From: Methanosalsum zhilinae DSM 4017
Lineage (GTDB): Archaea > Halobacteriota > Methanosarcinia > Methanosarcinales > Methanosarcinaceae
Length of the DNA stretch: 64,000 bases
Assembly (NCBI RefSeq): GCF_000217995.1
Contig: NC_015676.1
Location: 288,103-352,102, forward strand
Direction of reading: 5' to 3'
The notes under the pieces were generated by a model. It made no database searches and was not told where the DNA came from. It worked only from the letters and a program-made list of their open reading frames with translations. Made by a program: the position numbers and the translations under genes. This document shows, one piece after another, positions 19,027 through 29,011 of this stretch (its first letter is position 1; every line of letters begins with the position of its first letter).

Positions 19027-19824
19027 TCATATGAACATTTCCAGAGCCTCTTCAACTGAACTGTTCCTGTGAACTATCTGGCTGATAGCCTTTGCCATCT
19101 GGGTAGGATTTTGATGCTGGAATACATTTCTTCCAATGGCAACTCCTCTGGCCCCGGAATCAATGGCACCCCTGACCATTTCCAGAAATTCCCTGTCAGT
19201 ATTGGTCTTTGGTCCACCTGCAATAACTATTGGTACAGGGCATCCTTCTACAACCTGCTTGAATGAATCCGGGTCCCCTGTGTAGAGTGTTTTGATCACA
19301 TCGGATCCCAGCTCTGCACCTGCCCTTGCCACGTGTGCAACCAGTTCAGGATCATGGGGATTTACTATGTTCTTTCCACGGGGGTACATCATTGACAGAA
19401 GTGGCATTCCCCATTCATCACATTGCTGGGCTACAGCACCCAGTTTATGCAACTGATCAGCTTCGGTCTCAGAGCCGACATTGATGTGGATCGACACTGC
19501 ATCTGCCCCCATCTGGACTGCTTCTTTTACAGTACATACCTGAACTTTATTGTTTGGATCAGGCCCAAGTGATGTGGATGCACTCATATGGACTATCAGT
19601 CCTATATCATGCCCATATCCTCTATGGCCATGGGTTATCATCCCTTTTTGCATCAGAACGGCATCTGCTCCGCCATCAGCTACCTTATTGATAGACTCGG
19701 CTATGTTTATCAGGCCATTTATAGGCCCGTCTGATATACCATGATCCATTGGAATGATGAACATGTTTCTGCTGTCCCGGTGCATTATTCGCTCTATTCT
19801 GATCTTTTTTCCTATTTCTGTCAT
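19027..19824 (-). CDS. ADH synthase (AroA-prime), head of the aromatic operon
   Basis: 265 residues; DeoC/FbaB-family barrel. ADH synthase joins 6-deoxy-5-ketofructose-1-phosphate with L-aspartate semialdehyde to give 2-amino-3,7-dideoxyheptulosonate, the first step of the archaeal shikimate route. Asp27 in MDHG, Tyr147 in MMYPRG and the Schiff-base Lys178 in VIKTLYTG are present. Its place directly before DHQ synthase II supports the ADH role over fructose-bisphosphate aldolase. A close paralogue sits at 5253-6044. The upstream 138 bases hold the probable operon promoter. Confidence 0.94.
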   Translation of the reverse strand: MTEIGKKIRIERIMHRDSRNMFIIPMDHGISDGPINGLINIAESINKVADGGADAVLMQKGMITHGHRGYGHDIGLIVHMSASTSLGPDPNNKVQVCTVKEAVQMGADAVSIHINVGSETEADQLHKLGAVAQQCDEWGMPLLSMMYPRGKNIVNPHDPELVAHVARAGAELGSDVIKTLYTGDPDSFKQVVEGCPVPIVIAGGPKTNTDREFLEMVRGAIDSGARGVAIGRNVFQHQNPTQMAKAISQIVHRNSSVEEALEMFI

Positions 19825-19962
19825 GATTTATGCCCCACAAAATCGTGTTACCATGTGACATAGTAGCACGCTAAATTATTTAAAACTATCTGTTTTGAGA
19901 ATTATCGTGATCAACTGGTAAGGCACTTTCTACATAAGATTCAGGCATGAGATGTAGTTCTA

Positions 19963-21600
19963 TCACTCTTTTTCAATATCAGTCAGAACAATCTTATAGT
20001 ACTGCTCTCCTTTTTTGGATACCGGGACCACATATCCAAGTCCCTCAAGCTGTGAAAGTATAACTTCCAGTTCATCATGATCAATACCGGTGGTTTCTGA
20101 AAGCCTTTCAGCAGTTGTTTCTTTCTCTTTTATCAGCTCTCTCATAACCCTGTCTTTTTCTGAGGTAAATCCTGAAGTGTAGGGCTCATAGGCTCTGCCA
20201 TGTGCAGGTGTGGCAGAACCTGTCAAAATTCCTGTATATTCGCGGAACTGCTTTCCTATTTTCATTCCGCTGTCTGTAATAGAATATTCCCTGAGGCTCT
20301 TGTCATGTCCACTGCCACGTATCTTGAGTACCAGAAGGGCTTTTTTCATTTCAGATTCAATTTCAACGTATCTGAGAAGTATAACGACATCCATCACCAT
20401 TGAGAGAGCAATATGGGATACCTGCAGATTTCCGGTTATATTTTCAATTTCACTTGTAAAACAGGATGTGATTTTTTTATTCTTAAAATTCCTGATAAGG
20501 TTGTATATGTGTTCTTTCTTATCGATATTTCTCTCAAATGCATAATCAAAACCAGAGATATCGTCTACAAATACTCGCTGGACCCCGATCTCCTCTATCA
20601 GCTTGTTTATATGGAGGGTGTGTTTGTTTGGATATACATCAGAAGGAGGGGTAAAGAGAATCCTTACCTGGTCTTCCTTCTCCATTTTTTCAAGGTCCCA
20701 GCCAAAACTTTTGCTATACTGGTACAGTTCTTCTGGAGTCTCTTCAAAACTGATGATAAGACCTGGCTCACCATTGATTGCACCGTCCATGATAAAGTGG
20801 AGCCCAAATATGGTTTTTCCTGTACCTGCACTGCCTGCAACCAGTATGGATGATCCCTTCAAAATACCTCCTGCCAGTATAGTATCCAGTTTTTCAATAC
20901 TGGATTTGAGTCTCTCTCTTTCTGGTTTGAGAGAAATTTTTTCTGGAATGCAGATCGGGTATAGTTTTACTCCACTATCCTTGATCTCAAATGTATGTTC
21001 TCCTTCAGTAAATCCCAGACCGCTCATTTTAAGGATCTCAAGGTTTCGCATGGTTCTAAACCGGGTTGTTGTCTGTGAAAGATATAAGATGTTATCTACA
21101 ATGTCATTGATAACAGATGTATGTATTTCATCCAGAAGTAACGTACCTGTAAGATAGACTATGCAGTTCCATTCTCCAATGGCAGAACTGAGGGAGTACA
21201 TGAACCTGCGCCGCTCTGAATCAGGAAAACTGTATCCAAGAGGGGTGATGGGATCGATCATCACTCTGTCTGGACCCATGGAAGTAACCACATTACCCAG
21301 CTCCACAAGCATGGTCAGGGGGTCTCTTTCAGCCATACTGGTATCAAATACATGCACATTTACCGTATCTTCAAAAAATTTGAACCTGGATAACATTTCT
21401 TTTACGTTCTGTTTCGATTTTGGTGTAATTGCAACATAGAGCACCTTTTCATTGTTCCTTGCAGCCATGCATAAACTCTGCAGACCCAGTGTTGTTCTGC
21501 CTGTGCCAGCTGTACCTGCGATCAGGGTCGTGGACGGCCTGATCATCCCTCCTCCCAGAACCTCATCAAGATTTTCAATATATGTTGATTTTATTTCCAT
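19963..21600 (-). CDS. Two-domain KaiC/RadA-like ATPase with C-terminal winged helix
   Basis: About 545 residues: two KaiC-type ATPase domains (roughly 1-225 and 226-450) and a C-terminal winged-helix-like segment (about 465-540, RELIKEKETTAERLSETTGI). Domain I has GTAGTGRTTL, with arginine in place of the P-loop lysine, and its glutamate-pair position reads ITPKSKQ. Domain II is canonical: GSAGTGKTIF, an EE pair in ISFEETPEEL and Walker B VFVDDISGF. The start chosen (ATG at 21600) follows a GGGGAAT leader at spacing nine; in-frame TTG/ATG codons lie up to 27 bases upstream. Archaeal KaiC-like proteins often act in signalling; the role here is unknown. Confidence 0.9.
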   Translation of the reverse strand: MEIKSTYIENLDEVLGGGMIRPSTTLIAGTAGTGRTTLGLQSLCMAARNNEKVLYVAITPKSKQNVKEMLSRFKFFEDTVNVHVFDTSMAERDPLTMLVELGNVVTSMGPDRVMIDPITPLGYSFPDSERRRFMYSLSSAIGEWNCIVYLTGTLLLDEIHTSVINDIVDNILYLSQTTTRFRTMRNLEILKMSGLGFTEGEHTFEIKDSGVKLYPICIPEKISLKPERERLKSSIEKLDTILAGGILKGSSILVAGSAGTGKTIFGLHFIMDGAINGEPGLIISFEETPEELYQYSKSFGWDLEKMEKEDQVRILFTPPSDVYPNKHTLHINKLIEEIGVQRVFVDDISGFDYAFERNIDKKEHIYNLIRNFKNKKITSCFTSEIENITGNLQVSHIALSMVMDVVILLRYVEIESEMKKALLVLKIRGSGHDKSLREYSITDSGMKIGKQFREYTGILTGSATPAHGRAYEPYTSGFTSEKDRVMRELIKEKETTAERLSETTGIDHDELEVILSQLEGLGYVVPVSKKGEQYYKIVLTDIEKE

Positions 21601-21748
21601 TAACATATTCCCCATCAAAGGACTCAATATTACTTTTGGATTATATGCAGATAATGTGATTTAAATGTTAAATGTTTCCTGGATAGTATTTTTTCCATAG
21701 TATATTTGAACCTGAATAGACGCTTCTGTAAAGAGCTGCAGGATTCAC

Positions 21749-21763
21749 GAAATATATTTATAT
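21749..21763 (+). promoter_or_regulatory. Probable TATA/BRE promoter of guaAA
   Basis: The run GAAATATATTTATAT matches the archaeal BRE-TATA pattern and lies about 57-70 bases before the guaAA ATG. This would give a transcript start near 21785-21790 and a short leader. It is the clearest promoter-like block between the divergent KaiC-like gene and guaAA. Confidence 0.5.
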
Positions 21764-21819
21764 GCAAATATTATATGGATAACGGCAGCTAATTAATTTT
21801 TGTTTCAGGGATTGTATAT

Positions 21820-22389
21820 ATGAACAGACTGAAAATACTGGTTATAAACAACTATGGACAATTCTGTCATCTGATCCACAGAACGGTTCGGGATTTTGAT
21901 ATGGATACAAAGATCATATCCAATACCACTCCCATAGATCAGATACTTGAGGAAGAGCCGGATGGACTGATTCTCAGCGGTGGCCCTTCAATGGAGCGAA
22001 CAGGACTTTGCATGGAGTATCTGGAATATATTGATCGCCCGGTTCTGGGAATATGTCTTGGTCATCAATTGATCTCCAGAAAATTTGGCGGAGACTACGG
22101 TCCAGGCAAACATGGGGGATATGCGGCAATTGAGGTTGAGATTATTGAGGAAGATGATATTCTAAAGGGCATGTCCCCTTCTATTTCTGCCTGGGCCTCA
22201 CATGCAGATGAGGTGACTGACATGCCTGGTAATTTTATCCATCTTGCCCGTTCCAATATATGTGAGATCGAAGCAATGAAACATCCTTCCCGGCCGATTT
22301 ATGGAATTCAGTGGCATCCAGAAGTATCCCATACAGAAAAAGGAGATGAACTGTTCACCAACTTTTTTGATGTATGCAGTAATTACTGA
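21820..22389 (+). CDS. guaAA: GMP synthase, glutamine amidotransferase subunit
   Basis: 189 residues. In archaea GMP synthase is split; this class I amidotransferase releases ammonia from glutamine for the separate PP-ATPase subunit. The nucleophile Cys is in LGICLGHQL, and the His-Glu pair is in WHPEVSHTEKG. GLILSGGPSMER marks the oxyanion-hole region. The partner subunit gene is not in this window. It converges on srp54. Confidence 0.95.
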   Translation: MNRLKILVINNYGQFCHLIHRTVRDFDMDTKIISNTTPIDQILEEEPDGLILSGGPSMERTGLCMEYLEYIDRPVLGICLGHQLISRKFGGDYGPGKHGGYAAIEVEIIEEDDILKGMSPSISAWASHADEVTDMPGNFIHLARSNICEIEAMKHPSRPIYGIQWHPEVSHTEKGDELFTNFFDVCSNY

Positions 22390-22463
22390 AAAAAGATATA
22401 TGAAAATAAATGGCAAGTTGGGGAAATATGATTCTACAATATGGCTGAAATTCAATAAAGTTA

Positions 22464-23783
22464 TTACATTCCCATCTTTTTCATTATTTTCTGCATATTG
22501 AATTTACCGCCCCTCATTCCCTTCATTGCATTCTGCATCATCTTGTGATACTTGAGAAGTTCACGTACATCTTCTGGACTATTTCCTGATCCTCTTGATA
22601 TTCTCTTAATTCGTGAGCTGCCGATAAGGCGTGGATTGAGCATTTCCTCTTCGGTCATTGAATCCATGATTATCCTGTATCTTGTAAGTTTGTCCCCTGT
22701 GACCTGGTAGGCGTCTTCAGGAATCTTTGCTCCCAGCCCGCCAAGGGGAAGCATCTGCATTATCTGTTTCATGGGACCCATCTTATTCAGTGCTTCCATC
22801 TGCTTGTACATGTCCTTGAGGGTGAACCTTCCCTTCATCATTGCTTCCATGTCAAGTTCATCCTTGTCCAGGGATTCTTCAGCCTTTTCCAGAAGCGTTT
22901 TGATATCTCCCATTCCAAGCAGGCGAGATATGAATCTGTCAGGTTCAAACTTTTCAAGATCTTCTGGTGTCTCTCCTGTTCCTATGAATGCTATGGATGA
23001 ATTTGTCTCAGATACTGCTGAAAGTGCACCTCCACCCTTTGCTGTACCATCAAGTTTGGTTATGATAACTCCAGATATGCCGATAGATTCGTTAAAAGCA
23101 CGAGCCTGTTCACTGGCCTGCTGACCTATTGCTGCATCCAGTACCAGCAGTTTGTAGTCAGGATCGCAGATAGCATGTATGTCTTCCATCTCTTTGATAA
23201 GGTCCTTCTCCAGAGCATGGCGACCTGCAGTGTCAATAATTTTTATATCATATTTTTCAAACTCTTTTAGTCCCCTTTTAACAATACCCACTGCATCTTC
23301 ATTTCCTTCTTCCCCGTAAAATGCAACGTTAAGTCTCTCACATAATGTCTTAAGCTGCTGATAGGCGCCTGGTCTGAATGTGTCTGCGCAGATCACGGCA
23401 GGCCTGAGTCCCTTTTTCTGGAAGTAGCGGGCAAGCTTGGAAGTGGTTGTGGTCTTTCCGCTACCCTGAAGGCCTATCATCATTATCTTCTGTGGCTTTA
23501 ATGGAATATCGGTTCCTTTGCCAATTATGCTGGTAAGTTCCTGATAGACTATCCTGATTACATGTTCCCTGGGATTCATACCCTTTGGAACCTCTTCTTT
23601 CAGGGCACGCTCCTTAATGTGCTTTGACATTGTCATGACCATTTTGACATTGACATCTGACTGGAGCAGTGCTCTCTGAATGTCCTTGACCACATCGTTG
23701 ACAGTTTTTTCATCGATACGGCCGGAACTGACCAGCTTTTTTATTGCATCCTGAAGGGAACTTCCAAGTTTATCCATGACCAT
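22464..23783 (-). CDS. srp54: Signal recognition particle GTPase SRP54
   Basis: 439 residues. Binds signal sequences and 7S RNA and docks with FtsY for co-translational export. N domain (about 1-90), G domain with [27 protein letters not shown] and [10 protein letters not shown], then a methionine-rich M domain ending [29 protein letters not shown] is the RNA-binding helix. AAGGA precedes the ATG. Many secreted proteins in this window would depend on it. Confidence 0.98.
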   Translation of the reverse strand: MVMDKLGSSLQDAIKKLVSSGRIDEKTVNDVVKDIQRALLQSDVNVKMVMTMSKHIKERALKEEVPKGMNPREHVIRIVYQELTSIIGKGTDIPLKPQKIMMIGLQGSGKTTTTSKLARYFQKKGLRPAVICADTFRPGAYQQLKTLCERLNVAFYGEEGNEDAVGIVKRGLKEFEKYDIKIIDTAGRHALEKDLIKEMEDIHAICDPDYKLLVLDAAIGQQASEQARAFNESIGISGVIITKLDGTAKGGGALSAVSETNSSIAFIGTGETPEDLEKFEPDRFISRLLGMGDIKTLLEKAEESLDKDELDMEAMMKGRFTLKDMYKQMEALNKMGPMKQIMQMLPLGGLGAKIPEDAYQVTGDKLTRYRIIMDSMTEEEMLNPRLIGSSRIKRISRGSGNSPEDVRELLKYHKMMQNAMKGMRGGKFNMQKIMKKMGM

Positions 23784-23903
23784 GGGTATCGTCCTTTGAG
23801 TTTATGTGAACTTTAATCTAAATATAATTCATGCTCTATAAAAACATCATGCTGAATTAAGTAATTTTCGAGACAAAAAAAGTTATTTGATTTAATTATT
23901 GAA

Positions 23904-23978
23904 TAGCGGGGGATGGATTCGAACCATCGGTCTACGGGTTATGAGCCCGTCGGGATCTCCTGGCTACCCCACCCCGCT
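23904..23978 (-). tRNA. Initiator tRNA-Met (CAT)
   Basis: On the minus strand the acceptor stem AGCGGGG (from 23978) pairs with CCCCGCT (ending 23905), followed by discriminator A at 23904. The anticodon loop CTCATAA gives CAT. Initiator features are visible: an A1-U72 pair and three G-C pairs at the base of the anticodon stem (ACGGG/CCCGT). CCA is not encoded. No intron is seen. Confidence 0.93.
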
Positions 23979-24154
23979 TCAATCATCAGGTATGTGGGAT
24001 ACGAAGTCCTATAATGATATAGCTTCATATAAAGCTTGCGTATGATCTGGCATATATCTGGTTTATAATAATAAATTATATAAATTAAAGAAGGTTCAAT
24101 CTATTCAGATCGAATTTTAGAACTTAGATTTTAGAAATTACAGGAGTTTTCCAA

Positions 24155-24862
24155 TTGACATTGCCGGATGAATTCAAATGTGTCGTCACAACATGGGATT
24201 ATATATATTCACTCTGCAGGAATGTTGCAAATGATGTAAAGGAATCGGGGTATGAACCGGATATTATCATTGCTCTTGCCAGAGGAGGCTGGTTTGCCGG
24301 AAGGGTTATGTGTGATTTTCTGGGTCTGGATGACCTCTCAAGCCTTAAGGTAGAACATTATGTGGGAACTGCTGTCGCAGGAGATGAACCATACATAAGG
24401 TATCCTCTGGCAGGTTCTGTTGTAAAGGGGAAGAATGTTCTGATAGTGGATGACATTGTAGACACAGGCAAGAGTATGGTGCATGCAATGGAATATGTTT
24501 ATGGGCAGGATCCATGCAATGTTAAGACCTCTTCTCTGCAGTATCTTAAGAGTTCAAAGATAAAACCTGATTACTGTGGTGAGATCTTACAGGACTGGGC
24601 ATGGATTGTCTATCCCTGGAACTTTATTGAAGATATGACAGATATTGTTTTTGAACTGATGCTCAGGGAAAAGAGGGATGCATGGAGCATCCGGGATGTC
24701 AGAAACTGCCTGTATAGATATCATTCTATTGACCCCATCTCATTTGAGATTGCCCAGCCCGGCAGGATGAAAGAAATAATGGAAGAGCTTGAATGGACTG
24801 GCAAGGCAGTGTCATTCATGGATAACAATGCAAAATTCTGGAAACTGGCTGAATCACCTTAA
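24155..24862 (+). CDS. Purine-type phosphoribosyltransferase
   Basis: 235 residues. The PRPP-binding loop VLIVDDIVDTGKS lies near 100-112, and IIALARGGWFAGRVMCDFLG is the upstream family motif. The C-terminal third (REKRDAWSIRDVRNCLY) is a helical extension typical of archaeal homologues. The start is a TTG at 24155, with CAGGAG about ten bases upstream; no ATG fits better. The next gene is a methylthioadenosine/inosine-type phosphorylase 14 bases downstream, so the pair probably salvages purine bases released by that enzyme. The accepted base (hypoxanthine, guanine, xanthine or adenine) cannot be told by eye. Confidence 0.85.
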   Translation: MTLPDEFKCVVTTWDYIYSLCRNVANDVKESGYEPDIIIALARGGWFAGRVMCDFLGLDDLSSLKVEHYVGTAVAGDEPYIRYPLAGSVVKGKNVLIVDDIVDTGKSMVHAMEYVYGQDPCNVKTSSLQYLKSSKIKPDYCGEILQDWAWIVYPWNFIEDMTDIVFELMLREKRDAWSIRDVRNCLYRYHSIDPISFEIAQPGRMKEIMEELEWTGKAVSFMDNNAKFWKLAESP

Positions 24863-24876
24863 TGAGGTATTGAATT

Positions 24877-25740
24877 ATGAATTCACATGCAGATATTGCA
24901 ATAATTGGCGGCAGTGGAATATATGATGTAACCCTGTTTGAAGATCCACAGGAGATAAGGGTGGAAACTCCCTTTGGCCTTCCTTCAGATGATATCATGG
25001 TGGGTGAATATGACGGCACAAAAATATGTTTTCTGGCGCGTCATGGAAAAGGACACAGGATATCTCCTTCAGATCTCAATTACCGGGCAAATATCTATGC
25101 CCTGAAAAAACTGGGTGTCAGCAAGATAATCGCAGCCTCTGCAGTCGGAAGTCTGAACAGGGATATTGCACCACTGGATATAGTGATCCCTGATCAGCTG
25201 TATGATCGCACGAATTCCAGAAAAAACACTTTTTTTGAAAATGGAATTGTTGTGCACATGGGCTTTGCAGATCCTTTTTGTCCTGGCATGTCTGAGATAC
25301 TTTATGATGTAATGATGTCCAGGGGGTATACTGCCCATAAAGGTGGAACCTACGTATGCATTGAAGGACCTCAGTTTTCAACCCGGGCAGAGTCCAGAGT
25401 ATATCAGTCACTTGGATTTGATATTATCGGGATGACTGCACTGCCCGAAGCAAAGCTTGCAAGAGAAGCGGAAATGTGCTATTCAATGATATCCACGGTA
25501 ACTGATTATGATGTATGGCGAGATGAGGAAGTAAATATTGCCTCTATAATGGAAAATGTTGCAAAGAATACAGAAGCTGTAAAGGATATCATAGCTTCTT
25601 CTATAGACGGAATTCAGGATATTCAGGAATGTACCTGCCAGAGCGCGCTGGATGGAGCTATAACCACTGATAGGAGTCTGATCTCCTATGAAACCTCTCG
25701 CAGGCTTGATCTTTTGTTAGGAAAATATATGGAGGAATAA
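24877..25740 (+). CDS. mtnP: S-methyl-5'-thioadenosine/thioinosine phosphorylase family
   Basis: 287 residues. Phosphorolysis of methylthioadenosine, methylthioinosine or a nucleoside to a free base and ribose-1-phosphate. Motifs: IIGGSGIYDV at the start, LARHGKGHRISPSDLNYRANI, EGPQFSTRAES and GMTALPEAKLAREAEMCY, then VTDYDVW with the base-contacting Asp pair. It is somewhat longer than the usual 250-270 residues because of a C-terminal extension. It is very probably co-transcribed with the phosphoribosyltransferase before it, giving a complete salvage step. Confidence 0.92.
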   Translation: MNSHADIAIIGGSGIYDVTLFEDPQEIRVETPFGLPSDDIMVGEYDGTKICFLARHGKGHRISPSDLNYRANIYALKKLGVSKIIAASAVGSLNRDIAPLDIVIPDQLYDRTNSRKNTFFENGIVVHMGFADPFCPGMSEILYDVMMSRGYTAHKGGTYVCIEGPQFSTRAESRVYQSLGFDIIGMTALPEAKLAREAEMCYSMISTVTDYDVWRDEEVNIASIMENVAKNTEAVKDIIASSIDGIQDIQECTCQSALDGAITTDRSLISYETSRRLDLLLGKYMEE

Positions 25741-25802
25741 TATTTCCTCTATAGTGTCAGTTCCTTTCTGATAGATCTGGATGGATTTGATGAAATGATC
25801 GC

Positions 25803-25863
25803 TGCGCAATGTGATGAGTATAGCCGTACTACCCCTTCCCCCATAGCCAGTACACATTGCGCA
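25803..25863. repeat. Long inverted repeat in the gap after mtnP
   Basis: TGCGCAATGTG (25803-25813) is exactly complementary to CACATTGCGCA (25853-25863), with a 39-base loop. The loop contains a CCCCTTCCCCC tract and the near-repeat pair TAGCCGTAC / TAGCCAGTAC. AT-rich sequence follows. It could be the mtnP operon terminator or a small structured RNA. The rest of the 380-base gap (25741-26121) shows only AT-rich, promoter-like sequence before the HEAT-repeat gene. Confidence 0.45.
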
Positions 25864-26121
25864 AAATAAATTCTAAATTCTATGTTTAAATGGATATCTA
25901 TTATGGTTCGCGCTGTTAATTGGTTCTGGTTTGCATTTGTTATATTGGATGAATGAAAGAAGAGTTTATATTATAATTTTGTAAATATTTCAGGTATATG
26001 AAGATTTTAATGGTATGAAGAGCAAACGTTATCTTATCTTCCTGATACTTTTTTCTAATTTTTATAAGATAAATATTTAAGCCAGCAGATTATAATAAGA
26101 ATTAAGGTGGTGGGGAACCTG

Positions 26122-28998
26122 ATGAATAATGCTAGAAAAACTCGTTTAGTCATAACTTTATCTATTATTACCGGATTAATGATAATTTTATCAGCAGCAG
26201 TGGTGGCTGCAGATAATGATCTTTTGATAGAGAAATCGGTGAAACCGGGAAATGAAGATGTTTTCAATTCCATTGGAGCCGGTTCTGTTTATGATGATAG
26301 TTTTTTCAATTTTTTTAAAAATGTTTTAGATCGGAACAGAGAAGATAATTCTGAATTTGGTGTTGCTTCTCAAAACGATATGGTTAGAGACTATGACTGT
26401 GATCAGCTTGTATCCAGGGCAAAACAGGGTGATTCCCAGTCAATTGAAGTTTTGATCTCATATCTCTCACAGGATGACGAAGAAATGCGCAGATGTGCCA
26501 GCCAGGCGCTTGTTGATGTTGGCACTCCTGCAGTAAATCCTTTAATAAGGGCATTAAACGAAAGTGATGTCTATACCAGATGGTATATCGAAGAAACTCT
26601 TATACGGATAGGGTCTCCCTCGGTATTGCCACTGATATCATCTCTGGATCATGAAAACCCTTCTGTGAAATGCAGCAGTATTGAAGTACTTGGTCGCATT
26701 GGTGATCGTCGTGCAGTCTCACCTATCATTGGAACCCTTTCTGATGATGACGCTGGCGTGCGGAGATGCTCTGTTGAGGCCCTTGGTCGTATTGGCGATT
26801 CCCGTGCTGTACCTCCATTAATTGATTCTCTCTCTGATGATGATGCTGGTGTTAGGAGCAGTTCTGCCGAGGCCCTTGGTCGTATTGGCGATTCCCGTGC
26901 TGTACCCCCATTAATTGATTCTCTCTCTGATGAGGATCGTGACGTAAGGGTCAAAGCAATACATTCTCTCACAGAGTTCAGGGATTCCAGGGCTGTGGAG
27001 CCACTTATTCAAAAAATGGGGGATCGCGATGAATATGTCAGGAAAAGTGCTGTTGAGGCTTTTGGGTCCATTAGAAATGAAATGGCTGCCATTCCCCTTA
27101 TGCGTGCTTTGAAAGACGACGATGACAATGTGCGCAAAAGTGCTGTAGAGATACTGGGTAAAAATCAGGAGGCAAGAGCAGCCCGGGACATCGTTGATCT
27201 GCTTGATGACAGTAGTGGGGATGTGAGGAAAAGTGCATCCAATGCTCTTGTGGCAATCGGTGAACCCTCAGTAGAACCTCTTGTAAGGTCAATGAATAAC
27301 AGAGACGATAACTTCAGGGATGAAGCTGTTTCCATAATGATACAGATTGGCGATCCTGCAGTTGATCCGCTGATCGAGTCACTGGGCAGTGAAGATAAAA
27401 GAGTCCAGTTGGGTATAATGTATGCACTGGGAGATATTGGAAATGACAGGGCAGTTATGCCGCTTATAGAGCTTCTTGGTAAAGAGGATACAGATGTCAG
27501 GATCGCAGCTGCAGATTCACTCAGCAGGATAGGAGATCCTGCAGTTGATCCTTTAATATCTGTACTTGACTTAGGAACTGACATTGATACTAATACCAGG
27601 AAAGCCGCACAGTTTGCACTCCTTGAGATCGGTAATGAAAGTGCAAGTGATACTCTTATAAGATCATTTGATCTGATGGATGATCAGGTCCATGGCTTAA
27701 CAGATACTCCCATTGAACCTGAATTTAAAAAACCACAGATAACTTCTATCGAATGGATATTGGATCGTGAAGAAGAACAGGTTCGCAAAAGTACTGCAGC
27801 TGCACTTAATGAAATTGATGAACCTGATGCAAAAGCTCTTGCCCAGGCTCTGAATAGCGGTAGTAGAAGTTCAATTATAACGACTGCACACCGGATCGTC
27901 CAGCATTCCAACGATAAAGAGGGACTTGATAACATCAATGAAGCCCTTAGGAATGAAAAGGGTCATGTACGCATCAGTGCAATATTGATACTGGAAGAAA
28001 TTGGATACAGGGGATCTGAAGAATTGTTGATCCACGTGCTGCTGAGGGATAATGATGAGATTAGAAACACCGCTGCATTTGCTCTTGGTGAAATGGGGAC
28101 CAGTTCATCGACTGAACCTCTTCTTAGAGTGCTTATGAAGGATGACTATGATAATACAAGAAGCAGTGCAGCACTCTCACTTGGTAAAATAGATGATGAA
28201 AGGGCCACAGGCCAATTGATCCAGAGATTATCATATGAGAGTGAAGCATCTGTAAGAAGCAGTGCGGCACTCTCACTTGGTATGATCGGAAATGAACAGG
28301 CCGTTAAACCGCTTCTGTCGGCTCTGAGTGATTCTGATAGTGAGGTAAGATGGTATGCAGCCATATCTCTTGCAGAACTAAAAGATGAACGTTCCATCAC
28401 ATCTCTTGTCATAGCTCTCAATGATAATGACAAAAATGTAAGGGCCAGTTCGGCTTATGCACTTGGTGAGATCGGTGATGCAAAGGCAACTGAACCATTA
28501 ATTGAGCTATTAGGTGATAGTGACAGAGATGTGCGTACCAGTGCTGCAGCAGCCCTTGGTAAGATAGGGGACAGGAAGGCAGTATCACCTCTTATCCGTT
28601 CCCTTAATGATGCAGATCGGGATGTCCGGATCAATGCCGCAGCATCTCTTGGAATTATCGGCGATGAAAGGGCCGTCAAGCCTCTCATAGATCTGCTGCA
28701 GGATTCTGATGATCAGGTCCGAAATTCAGCTTCAAATGCCCTTATAATGATTGGTGAACCTTCGGTGCTCCCCTTGATCGAATCATTTGAATATGGAGAT
28801 GACAGAACAAGATGGATCACAATAGAAGTGCTAAGTCAGATAGGCGAGCCTGCAGTAAAACCCCTCATAGATTCACTGGAAAATGATGAAATAAAGAGGT
28901 ATTCTGCCATGGCACTGATCGAAATAGGGGATAAAAGGGCTGCTGAACCGCTGGTCCAGGCATTCAGAAACGAAAGTTTGAAAGATCCTGAAAAATGA
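26122..28998 (+). CDS. Secreted HEAT-repeat protein
   Basis: About 958 residues. A signal peptide (KTRLVITLSIITGLMIILS, then AAVVAADN) is followed by a roughly 75-residue spacer and then about 28-30 HEAT/PBS-lyase-type repeats to the C-terminus. The repeat consensus is DDDxxVRxSAAxALGxIGDxRAVxPLIxxL, about 31 residues long. There is no C-terminal membrane anchor. The chosen ATG (26122) follows a GGTGGTGGGG leader; an in-frame GTG at 26107 lies inside that leader. Such solenoids bind proteins, and the signal peptide places this one outside the membrane. Several neighbouring repeats are almost identical in DNA, for example around 26790-26930. Partner unknown. Confidence 0.88.
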   Translation: MNNARKTRLVITLSIITGLMIILSAAVVAADNDLLIEKSVKPGNEDVFNSIGAGSVYDDSFFNFFKNVLDRNREDNSEFGVASQNDMVRDYDCDQLVSRAKQGDSQSIEVLISYLSQDDEEMRRCASQALVDVGTPAVNPLIRALNESDVYTRWYIEETLIRIGSPSVLPLISSLDHENPSVKCSSIEVLGRIGDRRAVSPIIGTLSDDDAGVRRCSVEALGRIGDSRAVPPLIDSLSDDDAGVRSSSAEALGRIGDSRAVPPLIDSLSDEDRDVRVKAIHSLTEFRDSRAVEPLIQKMGDRDEYVRKSAVEAFGSIRNEMAAIPLMRALKDDDDNVRKSAVEILGKNQEARAARDIVDLLDDSSGDVRKSASNALVAIGEPSVEPLVRSMNNRDDNFRDEAVSIMIQIGDPAVDPLIESLGSEDKRVQLGIMYALGDIGNDRAVMPLIELLGKEDTDVRIAAADSLSRIGDPAVDPLISVLDLGTDIDTNTRKAAQFALLEIGNESASDTLIRSFDLMDDQVHGLTDTPIEPEFKKPQITSIEWILDREEEQVRKSTAAALNEIDEPDAKALAQALNSGSRSSIITTAHRIVQHSNDKEGLDNINEALRNEKGHVRISAILILEEIGYRGSEELLIHVLLRDNDEIRNTAAFALGEMGTSSSTEPLLRVLMKDDYDNTRSSAALSLGKIDDERATGQLIQRLSYESEASVRSSAALSLGMIGNEQAVKPLLSALSDSDSEVRWYAAISLAELKDERSITSLVIALNDNDKNVRASSAYALGEIGDAKATEPLIELLGDSDRDVRTSAAAALGKIGDRKAVSPLIRSLNDADRDVRINAAASLGIIGDERAVKPLIDLLQDSDDQVRNSASNALIMIGEPSVLPLIESFEYGDDRTRWITIEVLSQIGEPAVKPLIDSLENDEIKRYSAMALIEIGDKRAAEPLVQAFRNESLKDPEK

Positions 28999-29011
28999 GG
29001 TGAAGTAAATA

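Noticed and set aside
20603-21157. A 184-codon plus-strand frame opposite the KaiC-like gene
   Set aside because: Antisense shadow of a conserved two-domain ATPase; no start signal and no domain.
25811-25834. A C/D box RNA in the inverted repeat after mtnP
   Set aside because: GTGATGA matches a C box, but no D box (CTGA) lies at a suitable distance, and the long stem is not typical.
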